DNA from: Harmothoe impar
Taxonomy: Eukaryota; Annelida; Polychaeta; Phyllodocida; Polynoidae
Direction of reading: 5' to 3'
Length of the DNA stretch: 64,000 bases
Assembly: GCA_947462335.1 (NCBI GenBank)
Contig: OX381716.1
Coordinates: 1,924,845-1,988,844, forward strand
The position numbers and the translations under genes are program-made. The number at the start of each line of letters is the position of its first letter. Within the stretch, counting starts at the first letter, position 1. The notes below the pieces were generated by a model that searched no databases, had not been told where the DNA came from, and saw nothing but the letters and a program-made list of their open reading frames with translations. Below, piece by piece: positions 10,896 through 24,177 of the stretch.

Positions 10896-11754
10896 ATCCC
10901 TGGTCGGTCTCACCTGTCAATCTGAACTCTGCCGGGGGTCTTGTACCTGAGGGTGGCCTCCTGGGTAATAAAGCTGATTATTTCTGGTGTCATGTGTCAA
11001 TCTGTATCAGCTTATTATGTTAACCTCATCGGTTTCTTTATTACTTTTTCGTCAAAAATAGAACTGCCAGGGATATCTACTCATGTCTGGATTCAAGTTT
11101 TCCAGTTGCTTCCTCTTCTACACTTATAAAATAAGCATTTGTATCAAAACTGCCGATTTTTAGTCATTTTAAATGTCATGGAAAGGTCAAAATGACAAAA
11201 CTCAGTGGCATTAACTGGAATAAAATATGCTAAAAGTGTAAATTTAAGCAGACCAATACTTCCTTAGGCCTAGACGGGAACAATCATGCAGTGCATGCTA
11301 TACATACATCTCTGTTTTCTACTAATGAGTCTGTGCAGTAGCCAGTGTGTGAACATAGGTTTCAGAGCTGTTTTATATTCAGGTCAGATTTGCTGCTCGG
11401 TCAAAGCTACAAGAGTGGCATGAAAGGCTACCTGCCTCTTCTTGTTAAGTTAACTGCGCTCTCACTTTGACAGTGCTATATGCTGCCTCCTGTGACGCGT
11501 ATATCAATTCAGGTAATAAACACTACAGCTGTAACAGCTGTTAGGATGATAAATCATGCTCAAGGGTACTGGTCCTGCCAGTAAACCAGCATGTGTACAT
11601 GCCTTCAATAAATACACAATTATGTTCCCATTACAAGAACATGCCTTACCTTTGTTTCAAATATAACGCTACTGCCTTGGCATGTGGAACAACCTTTTAC
11701 ACTGTACTTAAATGCACAGGTCCACAAACTCTTAGTACACTTTGGGTTTCTTGC

Positions 11755-11965
11755 TTAACCCTTTAAAAACGGATGTTGCTAAAAGACCACATTTGTCGTC
11801 ATGATGCACCAATGGAACCCTGTCAAGTAACTTGCCTACCCTTCAGGAGTGTATCAACCCTGTAGGGTTGGCATGATGCTTGAATGTAGAACTTGGTGGT
11901 TACTTGCCAGGGCTTCATTAATGCATCACGGTGAGTAAGGCATAATGCATTAAGGCATTATATTG
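11755..11965. repeat. Dispersed palindromic GCATGATGCA repeat
   Basis: One of at least 24 family copies in the window. The left half reads AACCCTTTAAAAACGGATG then AAAGACCACATTTGTCGTC; the right half carries TGCATTAATGCATCACGG. The family layout is a roughly palindromic 180-230 bp unit whose ends resemble AACCCTTTAAGGACGG and whose middle has repeated TGCATNATGC and GAGTTACTCGCC words. Confidence 0.6.
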
Positions 11966-12429
11966 GCCCTAACAGCTGACAGGGAGAAATATCACCAGGA
12001 ACCATCAGTTTTATAATGAGAATCATTCTCTTCTGCAAAACAATCTCTTCTGCAGAACAAAAATGAAAATAACTCAATGATATATGTATGATGGGAACTA
12101 AGCAGCCAGAAGTTACCCAGACAGCTATGACACCAGAACTGATCATCCCCCCACCCAGGTCTAAACACAAGCTTACTGTTTTCAGTCAAGTCATACCAAC
12201 AGCAAATTTTTCTTTATTTTATGTGGAGAAACAACATTACCATATTTTTGTATAAGAAAGGCTGTTCTTCACACCACCAGGGAGAAAATAAATCTCACTT
12301 TCCAGGACTCCATTGCCTACTGTGATGTCATCAAAAAACAGAATAAATCAGTTTAACACATAATATCTTTTTGAATAAACAATACCAAATATGCACAGAG
12401 ATCCACTTTTATTAGCATGAACCTGGTTA

Positions 12430-12750
12430 CTCATTCAGACAGATCATCGTAGACCTCTATCTTTTTGACCAATCAGAGAATCTGAAGTAGTCAGTGCATG
12501 CACATAATTACAGGCTGCCCGCCCCGAGAGGCAGTGGTAGGCTAGGTCGGTACAATTCCCCCAGCTGAGTTTTGATTGACACGAGAGACAGGCCAAGGGC
12601 GTGGCCTCCTGGGCTGCAGTAATTAAATCTGAATCAAGAAACACCCTCCTGATTGCTGCAGTAGTTCTACATTCCACCACCGAGGGGGCCCAGTGGTGGC
12701 GGCTCATGATTTAATAATCATATCTCTGCCCCTGGTGGTCTTATTGCCAC
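12430..12750 (-). repeat. Inverted diverged copy of 10745-10935
   Basis: Its reverse complement reads through AATAAGACCACCAGGGGCAG, ATTAAATCATGAGCC, GTGGTGGAATG and GATTCAGATTTAAT in the same order as 10750-10880. A family member is therefore present in opposite orientation 1.7 kb away. The 87-codon frame across it is a by-product. Confidence 0.7.
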
Positions 12751-15551
12751 CCCTGGCAGTCTATGTCACATACCATCACTCGACTCATGCAACATCAGCA
12801 TCTCTGCATTAGGTTAAATTTTGACTTGCATTAGGTGCATTTTACAGAAAATACAGTTCTTTCGAACACAAATGCAATTTCTATACCAACTGACTTTTAG
12901 ATAAGCCCTATGTTGACACGTAAAAGGTCTCTCATTATTTTGGGTATGCTTATTCCTTTAAGAACATACATTACTGAAAATCTTTTGTAGCACTGGAAAA
13001 TTACTCACCGGGGCACATTCATGCATCATGACGACCAAGGGCATGATGCATTAAAGTGTCCTGCCATCTTTAAAGGGTTAAAGGTTGCTTTTGCAAATTA
13101 TTATGATGTTTTCCATACATTGGACATTTAACCTTTTTTTCTGCACAGCTTTCTTGCCTTCTGTCAATGAACATCTCACTCTGGGGCAGAGTTTTGGCAT
13201 GGGAAAAGCATGAATTCCCTGCTTAGAGTGTGGGAGGTATATTTATTGGGGGACACTTTAGCTGAGACACATGCTGCCCCCTGGGGGTGGTATCTAAGGG
13301 GACATCCGGGGCACTGATACGGTGGCCATTTTGTATAAGTCTCCCGGTGGGAGGGCTGATACACAGACAGATCTAGATGTAGTGTATGATGGGTGGGAGT
13401 TTCATAGGGACAAGGACCCATGGTGATGGGTCTGTTATATCATTGTGGGGTATGTTTGATTATCATATTTATTGAAACGCATAGTTCCTGTATAACCCTT
13501 TAACCCTTTAAGAATGGTTGTCTTTATGCACCAATGCAGCATGCCAAACATTGGCGAGTGTCATAAGCCTGTATGGTCAGCATAGTGCTTGAATGCAGTG
13601 CTGGCATGTTTTTTTAAACAATATTTGACTTTATTTCTCACATAGAGTAACTCGCCATGGCTGCATTTATGCATCATGACAATCAAATCCAGGATGCAAT
13701 AAGGTATCATGCCGACCATGAAGGTAAAATGGGTGGTCTGTACATGAAGTGTGTCAGTAACAATAAACACGGATGAGTTTACATTGTTTCCTATGTTTTT
13801 ACTTGTTGTACCAAAACATGTTTTTGTGCAGAGGGGGCAATTGAATATCCAGAGATAAAAACCTAATCATCCCGGTGTAGCATTTCTCAACTGATCTCTC
13901 CGCGTGACTTATAAACTGATTATTTGCATCCACCTCTCTGATATTGGTATTTTTGTATTGTTGGAAAGGGAGCTTCCCCTATCTAGGTACCTTCTAACCT
14001 GATCATATCTACATGTATATAAAATGTTTTCTCAGAGGGTTGAGTGTAGACCAAATGTATCAATATTTAAAGAGATATACAATATATAAATGAACTGCAT
14101 GTCACATGATGAGCTTTGATAATAATGAAGAACAACAGTGGAAGAACCAGATGGAAGGACAAGAAAAGAACTGAAATGACATCTTTTACAGGAACAAAAT
14201 TGATTGCTGACGGATGCAGTTTAGTTAGGACCCTCTACATTGGAGATTATCAAGCCTTTAAAGATAAAATAATGCCCTAATTCATTTTGTACTTGAATGT
14301 CAAGATGCATTGAGGAAGCTCTGTTGAGTAACTCACCAGTGCTGCATTAAAGCATCATGCCCAACCATATAGGGTTAATACACTCCTGAAGGGTCTGCAT
14401 CATGCACTAATACAGCACTAGCCAGTTACTTACTTGGGCAGCATCCATAAGTCTCACGGGGCCGCGAGGAAAGCTGCCAATGCTTAACCCCCCCCCACAA
14501 TAAGACAACTAGGGGCAGAGATAGCTGTATTAAATCATGAGCCACCACAGAGCCCCCTCAGTGGTGGAATGCAGAACTACTGCCTCAGGTATCAGTGGCA
14601 TGGTTTCTGATTCAGATTTAATAACAGCAACCCAGCATTCACAGGCAACCCCAACCATATTCTACTTTATGTCCTTATGCATTCAGATAAAACCTTTGCC
14701 ATCAATAGTCTAGAGACAACATGGTCAAGTGAGAAATAGTATAAGAAAAAGGAAAAGGTTTTGCTACATGCTGAGAACAACACTCTTAGAAAGTTGGATT
14801 TCAAGTTACTTCACATCTCATTCTAAATGGCATTGTTTAGCTTGCCAGAGGCTTGTAATTTTGCTGCTTTCATTCAGTTTTTACTTAAAAGGCATTTAAC
14901 AAATTGATGGTAATTGAGGGTGGGCATTACAAATCTTTCACTCTTATTGCAGAGCAACAAGATCCAATTAAAGGTTTCACCGTACACTTAGCATGACATC
15001 TAAAAACCATGAATATCAAATGGATATAAATGCTGCTCATTAAATGCAGTTACATTAAAAAGCAATTTGCATAAGAAAAGTAAACAGCATGCTTTTCAGA
15101 AACATGGAAGCAGGCTTTATCTCATTTTTTTTCTAATGGATTTGCAGATTTTTCCTTAATGCATGACCAGCTTTTATTTCTTCAGTCCCAAAATAATTCT
15201 GCAGGTTGTATATTCCAAATGTTAAACTATCGGTGATGTTTTTTCTCACATCCATCACTGATGGTCTGTGATGATATTTTTATGTATTCATTCACTTAGC
15301 TGAACTGCATTTTGGACTAACTACTATAAATAACCAATAGAGTAACTATTCAAAAGAGCCTGAGCCCATATTAATCAATATTTTGAGGAATTAAGTCAAT
15401 GTTTTGAAAAAAATAACAAATATGGAATTTATTTTGAATCTACATTTCAATCTCACATTTGCAGTTTTTTTTCTTCACTAGAAATGAACTAATTACAGGC
15501 ACACTGTTTGCTTATATATATCCAGTATAAATAAAATAAAATCAATCAGTA

Positions 15552-15934
15552 GGCTGTGTCTCACGATCTTGGGACAATGTTTTTGTCTCTGATCGGGTGC
15601 CGTCTCTGACCGGCTGCCGTCTCTGACCGGCTGCCGTCTCTGACCGGCTGCCGTCTCTGACCGGCTGCCGTCTCTGACCGGCTGCCGTCTCTGACCGGCT
15701 GCCGTCTCTGACCGGCTGCCGTCTCTGACCAGGTGTCAGAAAAAGGTGTTTTAAAAAGAATTATACTCATATATATAAGGATTTGGAAAAACGTTATGGC
15801 GGTAGTTATATAATCATAGTTATAATTATAATTAGCATCCTGCTGCTAGTATTTTGAACTTATCAAGCCAAGCCGGTCAGAGACGGCACCTGGTCAGAGA
15901 CAAAAACATTGTCCCAAGGTCTTGAGACACAGCC
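15552..15934. mobile_element. 383-bp MITE with GGCTGTGTCTC ends carrying a 17-bp minisatellite
   Basis: It begins GGCTGTGTCTC and ends GAGACACAGCC, with AGTA on both sides as a 4-bp target duplication. The equivalent place in copy 3 (about 35265) lacks it. Inside the left end is a tandem 17-mer (CCGTCTCTGACCGGCTG, about eight units at about 15598-15735). The right end has only about two related units (GGTCAGAGACGGCACCT). A second, truncated family member lies at 59279-59553. It has no coding capacity; the 69-codon minus-strand frame is the minisatellite translated. Confidence 0.85.
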
Positions 15935-16649
15935 AGTATCTTATTCAACTTACATATTGTAGAACACAATAACAGAGCCTTCACTCAGATTTCTAATTAT
16001 TGGATGGATCCCCTGATATTGACAGAACAAGAACTGTCAAGATGAGCGATTTGTAGCTTCTATGTGCGACTATGTGCTGTTTGACATATGAAATAGTGCC
16101 AGAATCATATTTCCAATTCAATGTAAATGACACCACTCTCTCCTGTCCTGGCTCAAAGGCTTATTGGTACTGTTTCCATGTCAATATGCATATATAGATA
16201 TACCATTATGTATCATGCCGACCAGACAGTGTTGAAACACTCCCATGGGGTCAGCATGATGAACCAATGCAGCCCCTGGCTGTATTGGTGCATCATGACA
16301 ACAAATGTCATCTTCTAGCGACATCCAACCTTTAAAGGGTAAACACAGTCCGCAGGGTAAGGTTGGAGGTAGCTTGCTGTGGTTTTGATAGATTTAAACA
16401 CTTGGGGGTAAAAAAGAAAATCACACCCTTTTCAAATGGTATTTGGTCACTCATATTTTGTCAGACTAGTGTGAAAATCCACCAACCACTGCAATTGCAA
16501 CTCCCTTACTTGAAAGTGGCAGCCACAGGAAATTGAGACTGGAGGCTTGAACTCAGAAAAGGCCTGAGCATTTCCTATAGGAAGCTGCTTGAATGACACT
16601 GAAGTATAAAACATCTTTGCCATAAAAATAAACAGGAAATAGGTTGTTT

Positions 16650-19600
16650 CCTTCTATTTTCCCTTCCAGCATGTCTGTAACCTGTCTATTTATCTCCATT
16701 AGATTAATCTGTCTATAATGAATACTAAAATTTCAATTAGTGAATCAAATTGCTCCCAAAAAGCAAAATAAATCCTCCCAGTTGTTCTGTCTCGGGCATG
16801 TCTCTACATCTTTCCCTCCTAGATCTTCAAGAACATCCAATTCCACTTGATACTACCACTGTTCTGTGCTAAACCCAGCTGAGGTTTGAACAGCTGCAGT
16901 GCATCATGGGAGAAGCAGACAGCAGACTGACTGTGGTTGTGGACAGAAGCAAACATGGAGGGGATGATTGTGTTGACTCAGTGTAATGGACGCCACTGAA
17001 TAACGTGCTATCCAATACAAAAGGTCTCTGTTATCTCCCTCCAGTGGCCTCTACTCAGCTGAATTGATTGTAAAATCATCAATACAGGCAGACAGGAAAC
17101 ATATGTCCTGTCTGCCTGTGTTTTTATGCTGTTACATACATGTTATTGTTCTGTATCAGTTGTGTCTCAAATGGTGAATAAAGCAAGCCAGTATCTTATG
17201 CTCTGGCTTTGAGCTAGACAACACCTTTAAAAGGTCAATTTTTGGATGGAATGAGATGCCACTTTACTTTCAAAAATGTTGTAAATAAGTGTCATAGATA
17301 TAAAACACTTAAATTATTTTGCTACCTATTATTAATTATCTTTTTTCTATTGTAGGTGTGTTAAATTTCAAACTTACTAGACTGAAGTTAAATGGTAATT
17401 TAACCATATGCCAGATTTCACTTGATGCTTTTATACAGATTCAGCAAATATCAACATATCTGGCACCATATTGTAGGCCTAGTTGTGTTTTACATGACCT
17501 AGTAAGTGATGAACATATGTACAATACACTCACAATATGTCTTTATGTGGATTCCTACTTTACATATGAGTTCCGCCCCTTACTTGAAAATCTCTATTAA
17601 TCATGAAAGCCCTCGCAAAAGCCGCTGCCTAAATACAACATTTAGCATCAACTAATGCTGAGTCTGACTAGCATAGAAGCCATGGCTTGATTTTTTTAGT
17701 AATATTGAGATAATTGGAGAATGGTAACATGACAGACAGATAGATAATCTGATTTAGGAGATTAGGACATATAATTATGAGGAGTAACATTATATTAAAT
17801 AGCTGTAGGATGATAGAATATGACATTTATGGATGAACTGTTTGAATTCTGTATTACATGGTTATTATCACTGTATATTGTAAGGCTTAAATAGTCATAA
17901 GAAAAAAATATTTGGAAAGCTGCGCTGAGTCCTGTAAAGGCACATCAAGCCAACACAGTAGCATGGTGCATGAATGCAGCAAGATAGGCATGATGTATGA
18001 ATGTATTGTGATGACAAAGTGCAGTAAATAAGTATTCTGTCCTTTGTAATAGTCTATGTTTGTAAAGAGAAATTCTCTGAAGGTTGTGATGAAGCATTTT
18101 GCAGCTCTTGGAGGCAGCAATCTGCACCACAGAGGCCTGTTATTACTCATGTTGGGAAGTTGTTTTTCTCATCTCAAAGGAATTTCACCCTGATAGATAT
18201 TTAAGTGGGGCACTAACAGTGTCCTCCAAAAATGGCTGCAATTGAATGCAGTTACATGGAAATGACATTAGCAGGGGACAGCAGTATTTGTATGAGAATG
18301 TGGACATGCCTTAAACTGTCATTCTGTGAAATGCTGTGATGTAAAACGAAATATCATTTCCATAGCATTCATATTTGGATTTTTAAAAAGGTTCTTCAAA
18401 GACATGAAAGTAAAATTAGATAGAGCATTGCTAGCACCAATGCTTCTATGATTTGATGGAATATATCATGAGCTATTTTAACAAATATGTGAGCAGAGAT
18501 GCCTTGTGGTTGACTATTCAAATCTAGACAATACCCTCAACAAATGACTCCCATGAGCTGGTGAGATCAACCCTGATTTGATATTTAAAGAGCAGTCCAT
18601 GAGCAGGTTTAAGGCTTAATCATATTTGTTTTATTACACAGGTTTTAGGCTTTGAACCTTTAGTAACTAAAGTCTAGACTTAGCCTCACAATTAAACAAC
18701 ACTGTCACAATGCTAGATGATATACATCTTACCTTGTCACTTAATATGGAAGTTTATAGAAGCAGGGACTCCATACATCATAATATAACTAAGCTTCTCA
18801 GTATCCTTACATTGTAAGAGAGTTTTTACCACCACTAAACTCGAATGTAAGTCAGATATATTTTTGACAAACTATGCTGTCGGAGCCACTTCACTCTTCA
18901 AGCAGCTCTTTTATGATTTACTTCTTACTCACCATTTCATACATTGTTACAGGAAAAATGCATGAGATATGAAGAGATGAGGGAATAATTAGATTAAAAA
19001 AAGAGTTGCTTATTTATAAATAACAACATTAAATAGATTGTACGGCATTTTTCTAGCAGGTTGATAAGTAAATGATTAATCTATTAGACAGAATTCATTT
19101 TGACAGAATAAGACATCTCAGCACATTGTAGTTCTTTTTTAGCACTTTCCGAGGATTTGCTGATACCAAATTAAGTCAAGTTGTTCCCACCACATGAGTG
19201 ATGACCTTCACTCTATAAACTCCTATGATGTTATATGAGCTAAAGGCCATGTACAGGCTATTTTGTTGATAGGTTGCAATGGCTCATACTAAAGTGAGGT
19301 TAAGAGTTGCTTACCCTGTGTTTTAAGACACTCACTCTATATACTACTATAAAAGTGGCCCCTTTTTCTCTCACTCAGTAAACAGGGAATCAATAAGGCT
19401 GTCTCCATCATAGTTCCCTTTAACACTACCAGGGTATAGACCCCAGCAAAACTGACCCCACACTGGCTTTGCTAAAAGGCAATCTAAATAATAATTTGTG
19501 TTATGGCTTTTGGGTATAGGGGTTATATGGACATTAGGAAGTGGTTATTTATTATGGGCAGGGGGAGTGCCGTAAAAAATATCAAAAGTTGAAGGTGTGG

Positions 19601-21190
19601 ATCCAACAATGGTGGATGTTATGGTCTGGTGAATCAGACCAACCTTGATCCTGTCCTGCGTCACAGCTAGCAGGCAGGGTCAGTTAAGTATAAAACCATA
19701 AGTCTAACCTTCATTACCTGTACCTTTATAATTATTTAATCATGGTGATAATTATATACAAAGAAAAGACCACTGTGAATACTGCTACACTAGAGATGAG
19801 GAGAGGTGGAAAGTTATTAGGGGTTTTTGCAGGATGGATGTAAAATATTTCATGTGCTTTAGAGTGTGTAAAAAAAATAGTTTCCACCCCGACTCTTACA
19901 GCTCATGTTCTACAGACTGCCACACTCTCAGGACAGTCATTATGTGCTTAACTGTGCATTTATATTGCTGCTTGTCAGAGCAGCCTAATATGAGCAACAC
20001 ACAATCTATAAACCTCAACTTCTATGCACATTGAATTGCTCTGGTCCTTTCTTACCGACGTCAAGGTCAGCATCAGGGACCAAAACACTGGGACGAGCTT
20101 TATACAAATGTCAGAAACATTTAAGCAAATACTGCCTTTTTGCAACAAACCAAAACATAAATGTTAGAATAATAAGTTATCATCCTTCATTTTTTTCTGA
20201 CACCACATATATCTTACCAAACTAAAGAGGGAGGTTGCACTTTACAGGATAGATTAAATATTTTAGCTTTAATAAGTTATAATTCTTTATCCACAGGAAT
20301 AAGTTATATCTGCAGGTGACGTACTTTATCATCATTATTGTGAAGCTGTTTGCCATTATTTGTATCTTCTGGACTCTTCATGGATATGTCATGCTAATTG
20401 TATGGTGGCTGGCTTGGCATGACCACCAACAGAGGTACTTGCTGGTGAATGAATTGTCTTTTGAAGAAACATGCTTTTTCAGACAATGCCTTTTTCATGT
20501 TCTGTTTTTAATTACATCCTGCTTATTCCCTTGATTGATGGTGACTTATCTGGTATTTGTTTCTAATGAGACGGTGCTGACATGGAAACTCAATCAATCC
20601 CAGCTCACTGACAGTGCTGGGACGCTCAATAATACTTTATTCTAATACCACCAAGATGTTTCCTGACTTTTTTTTACAATTCCTATTAAAACAATGGCAG
20701 AAAGAATTCTCAATCCAAGATTTTATAAACTTTGAATTCAATTTGCACACTGCTGCCAACCTAACCAGATTTTGAAAGAATTCTATTATGTTTCAGCATA
20801 TTTACTGGGAATAACTGGGAACCAATGTCTTTGCATAAATTCATTGGTGTGAAATAAATTGATATGAAGACACCAATATGATTGAAATAACTCATGGCAA
20901 TCAAAACATCAATCACCCAACAGGACATTTAACAGTCATTGTAATGGATAATAAATGAAGGAAATCCGAATGCCAAATCCTGGTGTGTCATGTTAAAGTC
21001 TTTGGATTGATGGGTTACGCATGTCATTAATTTCCACATCACTTTCCAATTTCCTTTCACAAAACTCTGATATCCAAGAAGCAGTCAATGCCATTCAACC
21101 CTTTCAAGACAGCATAATGCATCATGCATCATGATGCATGAATGCAGCCATGGCGAGTTACTAGAGGCTGTATTACACTTCAGACCCCAG
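16650..21190. other. AT-rich noncoding stretch, no gene seen
   Basis: Apart from the anchor at 18060-18330 that matches copy 3 and a fragment of the palindromic repeat at about 17945-18015, I see no repeat structure, RNA gene or convincing coding frame. The longest frames (93 and 87 codons) have no recognisable domain and lie in AT-rich sequence. Confidence 0.5.
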
Positions 21191-22606
21191 TGAAATATTG
21201 TTGTGTTGTGCTATCCATGTAGAGGCTACACCCAGTGTACTCACGTGGCAGGGACAGCTGCAGACCTGACTAATGGTTATTGTTGTAAGGATCCCTGACC
21301 GCTGCTACTTGACTCGTGGCCTTCTAGGATTCCATGGCATGTGGTACATTCCCTGTCCCTGGGGTTCTAGGCACTCACTCAGAGTGGAAGCTCTTCTACC
21401 CATCTATATACCCATACCTCCTGACTGATATTCCCCATCTGGCATGAGGTAACTAGGACATACCTAGAAAGTCATTGTTCTGTTATAGGTATATGGACCC
21501 GTAATCTGTAAGTGTTTAGCTGGAATCAGGGTTTCCAGGAACTATGACATGCCTGGTAGGTCATTGCAGATGTATAGACCCATGCATAGGAAAAGATTGT
21601 CATTGAGCATGTGAGATGTAGTCAGTGTTATCTTCTGTAAGTTTCCATGCATAAGCTAGGTACTGAGCAATATTTCCTTGGGACTATTTCTGACTCTCTT
21701 TTCTGCAATTTTTACTCAAAGAAACAGGAATACACAGGTGTAAATCATACATCTTGATGCTTCAGGATGAATACCCTCTTGATTTCAGACAAACTAAAAT
21801 AAGCCCTCTGTGTTACTAATGGGGTATCACTAACACTGCTTCAGAGTGGTTGGACAGCTTGTTAGAACCCTCCTGCTGAGTGTACTTCTACTGAGGGGAA
21901 AGCTGAGCTGCACGGGTACCTCTCTGTACCAGTTGATATAGAGCTCTCCTGGCACCCTCTGTACCTGCTAACATAGAGCTAACATAGAGACACTAATACA
22001 CTCCCGGGCCCTGGTCCTTACAGGGTCCTGTCTTTACTGCCCTGCTATGTAAACAAGTACAGATGATGAGCATGCTCCACTTAAAGGGTTAGAAAGTCTA
22101 CTGCCTCTCAATGTGCATAGCAGTCAACAGAAGCTATGTGTGGTAAGGGGCTGCAAACTTGTCCAACCCTTTGACTATCACTGAAACAAATAAAATAAGG
22201 AAAACTAAAGCGAGCAAAATGGCATGGTTTTTGTGGAAAAGAGTGTAAAAGTTATCCTCCAGGCTTTTTCCTTATGGATATATCTCTTTTCCTTGAAATT
22301 ATTGTAAACTATTTACCTAATATGAAGGGATAATATTATTTGAAAAAAGAGACAACTTTTAAGTACATGTAGATCTTATATTGCAGGGCAGCAATATCCT
22401 AAACAGGGATCATGCCATACACACTCAGCATGCTTCTACTTCAGTGCCTCTGGTGTCGTCCTTGATATTGCTCATTCTTCAGCAGAGATTTGATAAGAAG
22501 GCTTCTCTGTGTGATGGGCACTAATCTCCTAGCTAGTTTTTGTCATGACAGAGATTAAAATGAATAAGTTAACAGTGCATGTAAGTACTATTCACTTTAT
22601 AACAAT

Positions 22607-22760
22607 TTGATGGTTTTTTTTATGCCGAAGTGGTGGCATAGCCACCTGGTGGTGCCGCCAGGCACCACCATAACGAGGTATATGATGTTTGCACTTTGCC
22701 AGAAGTCAGAACGGGTGCCGCCATCTTGGATTGTGCCGCCATCTTGGATTAAGGTGTCAC
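22607..22760 (+). promoter_or_regulatory. Tandem YY1-type sites GCCGCCATCTTGG beside a GGTGGC palindrome
   Basis: GCCGCCATCTTGGATT occurs twice in direct succession (about 22719-22753). This is a perfect match to the known YY1 core (GCCGCCATCTTG). Just upstream is the inverted repeat GTGGTGGCATAGCCACCTGG and GGTGGTGCCGCCAGGCACCACC. The cluster lies in a copy-2-specific 2.1 kb insertion (about 22040-24170) relative to copy 3. Function is inference. Confidence 0.5.
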
Positions 22761-22769
22761 AACACAAAT

Positions 22770-23575
22770 TTATGCTATGTGATAACAATAATATAAATCA
22801 ACCTTTGATAGTTCCTGAGGTTGATTATAATCATACCTACCCCCCTAATATGGACCCAAGGAATTCAATGGTTCTGTCGGTTTGTTGCTAATACAGCTGG
22901 TTGCCTAGCAACGGCTATTCTAATTGTTTATCTGCCTAGCAACACACATTTCCATGGTCCTCAGATTGATTATAATCATACCTACCCCCCCTAATATTGA
23001 TGCAAGGAATTCAATGGTTCTATTTGTTTGTTGCTAATACAGCCGGTTGCCTAGCAACGGCTATTCTAATTGTTTATCTGCCTAGCAACACACATTTCCA
23101 TGGTCCTCAGGTTGAATATAATCATACCTACCCCCCCTAATATGGACCCAAGAAATTCAATGGTTCTATTGGTTAGTTGCTAATACAGCTGGTTGCCTAG
23201 CAACGGCTATTCTAATTGTTTATCTGCCTAGCAACACACATTTCCATGGTCCTCAGGTTGATTATAATCATACCTACCCCCCCTAATATGGACCCAAGGA
23301 ATTCAATGGTTCTATCAGTTTGTTGCTAATACAGCTGGTTGCCTAGCAACGGCTATTCTAATTGTTTATCTGCCTAGCAACACACATTTCCATGGTCCTA
23401 AGGTTGATTATAATCATACTTCCCCCCTAATATGGACCCAAGGAATTCAATGGTCCTATTAGTTTGTTGCTAGTCCAGCTGGTTGCCTAGCAACATCTAT
23501 TGTTATTGTTTATCTGCCTAGCAACACACATTTCCTTACCCCTAACATGGACCCAAGGAATTCATAGGAAATGCC
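22770..23575 (+). repeat. Tandem array, 146-bp unit, each with a perfect RFX X-box
   Basis: GTTGCCTAGCAAC, which fits the X-box consensus GTNRCC-N-RGYAAC, occurs at 22900, 23046, 23192, 23338 and 23482, giving spacings of 146, 146, 146 and 144 bp. Each unit also has a half-site phrase CTGCCTAGCAACACAC, a CCCCCCTAATATGGACCCAAG segment and a GAATTCAATGGTTCTAT segment. The last unit is degraded. The array is in the copy-2-specific insertion. Confidence 0.9.
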
Positions 23576-23695
23576 ATATTTGAAGTAATATCATCCTTCC
23601 CCCTGATAACCCCTTCCCGGCCCTGCTCTTTTGGTGACTTGAACGGGTTCCCTTCAAACATACCAACCATGTAGACATTATGTTTCTTCGAATGC

Positions 23696-23767
23696 AAGAA
23701 TTGTGGTTGTTGCCGCTTATAAAAATGCCTGAGGCATTTTTTTACGCGGCAACAACCGCAATTCTTG
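23696..23767. repeat. Compact 72-nt hairpin
   Basis: The arms CAAGAATTGTGGTTGTTGCCGC (23696-23717, residue run split as CAAGAATTGTGG plus TTGTTGCCGC) and its inverted partner at 23746-23767 pair with one mismatch. The loop itself folds (AAATGCC-TGA-GGCATTT). This resembles a tiny foldback element or a pre-miRNA-like stem. I see no target duplication. Confidence 0.7.
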
Positions 23768-24177
23768 TTAAAGAATATTTATAGATATTGCTTCATCCAT
23801 ACAGAGAGGTAACTCACCTTGCTACTACAGAATGGCATTGGTTACATCCCTATAGAGGCACATATGTGTGCTCAATGAGCCGGTTCTGATGCAGGTCATG
23901 TTTCCAATATCCTGAGACGCTGTCCAGAGGCCTCACCTTAAGGTCGTTCACACCATACACAGCCTTGTCCAATAAAGACAATATATATATACAACTCTAG
24001 CATATGAAATGTGTGACTGCTCTAATTCTACTTGGTCCTGTATTTGATTGGTTTATTTTTGGAAGATTTATCTTTATTTGTCTGTAGCTTAGTCTTTACT
24101 TCAAGATGACTTCTTAGGTTGCTACCCAAGCATTAGGCTCATACCCTCTCTGTCCACTCCCAATACTCTGGTATGGG

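Larger units (their letters stand above)
1..13130. repeat. Macro-duplication copy 1 (interrupted by the 9.4 kb element)
   Basis: Apart from the insertion at 577-9964, this segment aligns with copy 3. Positions 1-576 match 13140-13720 and 30570-30965; 9971-10895 match 13735-14638 and 30975-31875; 10896-11960 match 31880-34260, with roughly 1.2 kb present only in copy 3 (about 32450-33730). The matching text includes long runs of near-identical noncoding sequence, so this is segmental duplication rather than shared short repeats. I see no gene in it. The edges are approximate because I judged them by eye. Confidence 0.75.

Noticed and set aside
15561..15770. Minus-strand frame with an R-S-E-T-A-A-G-Q-R-R-Q-P-V type repeat
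   Set aside because: It is a 17-bp minisatellite read three times in shifting phase, not a protein repeat.
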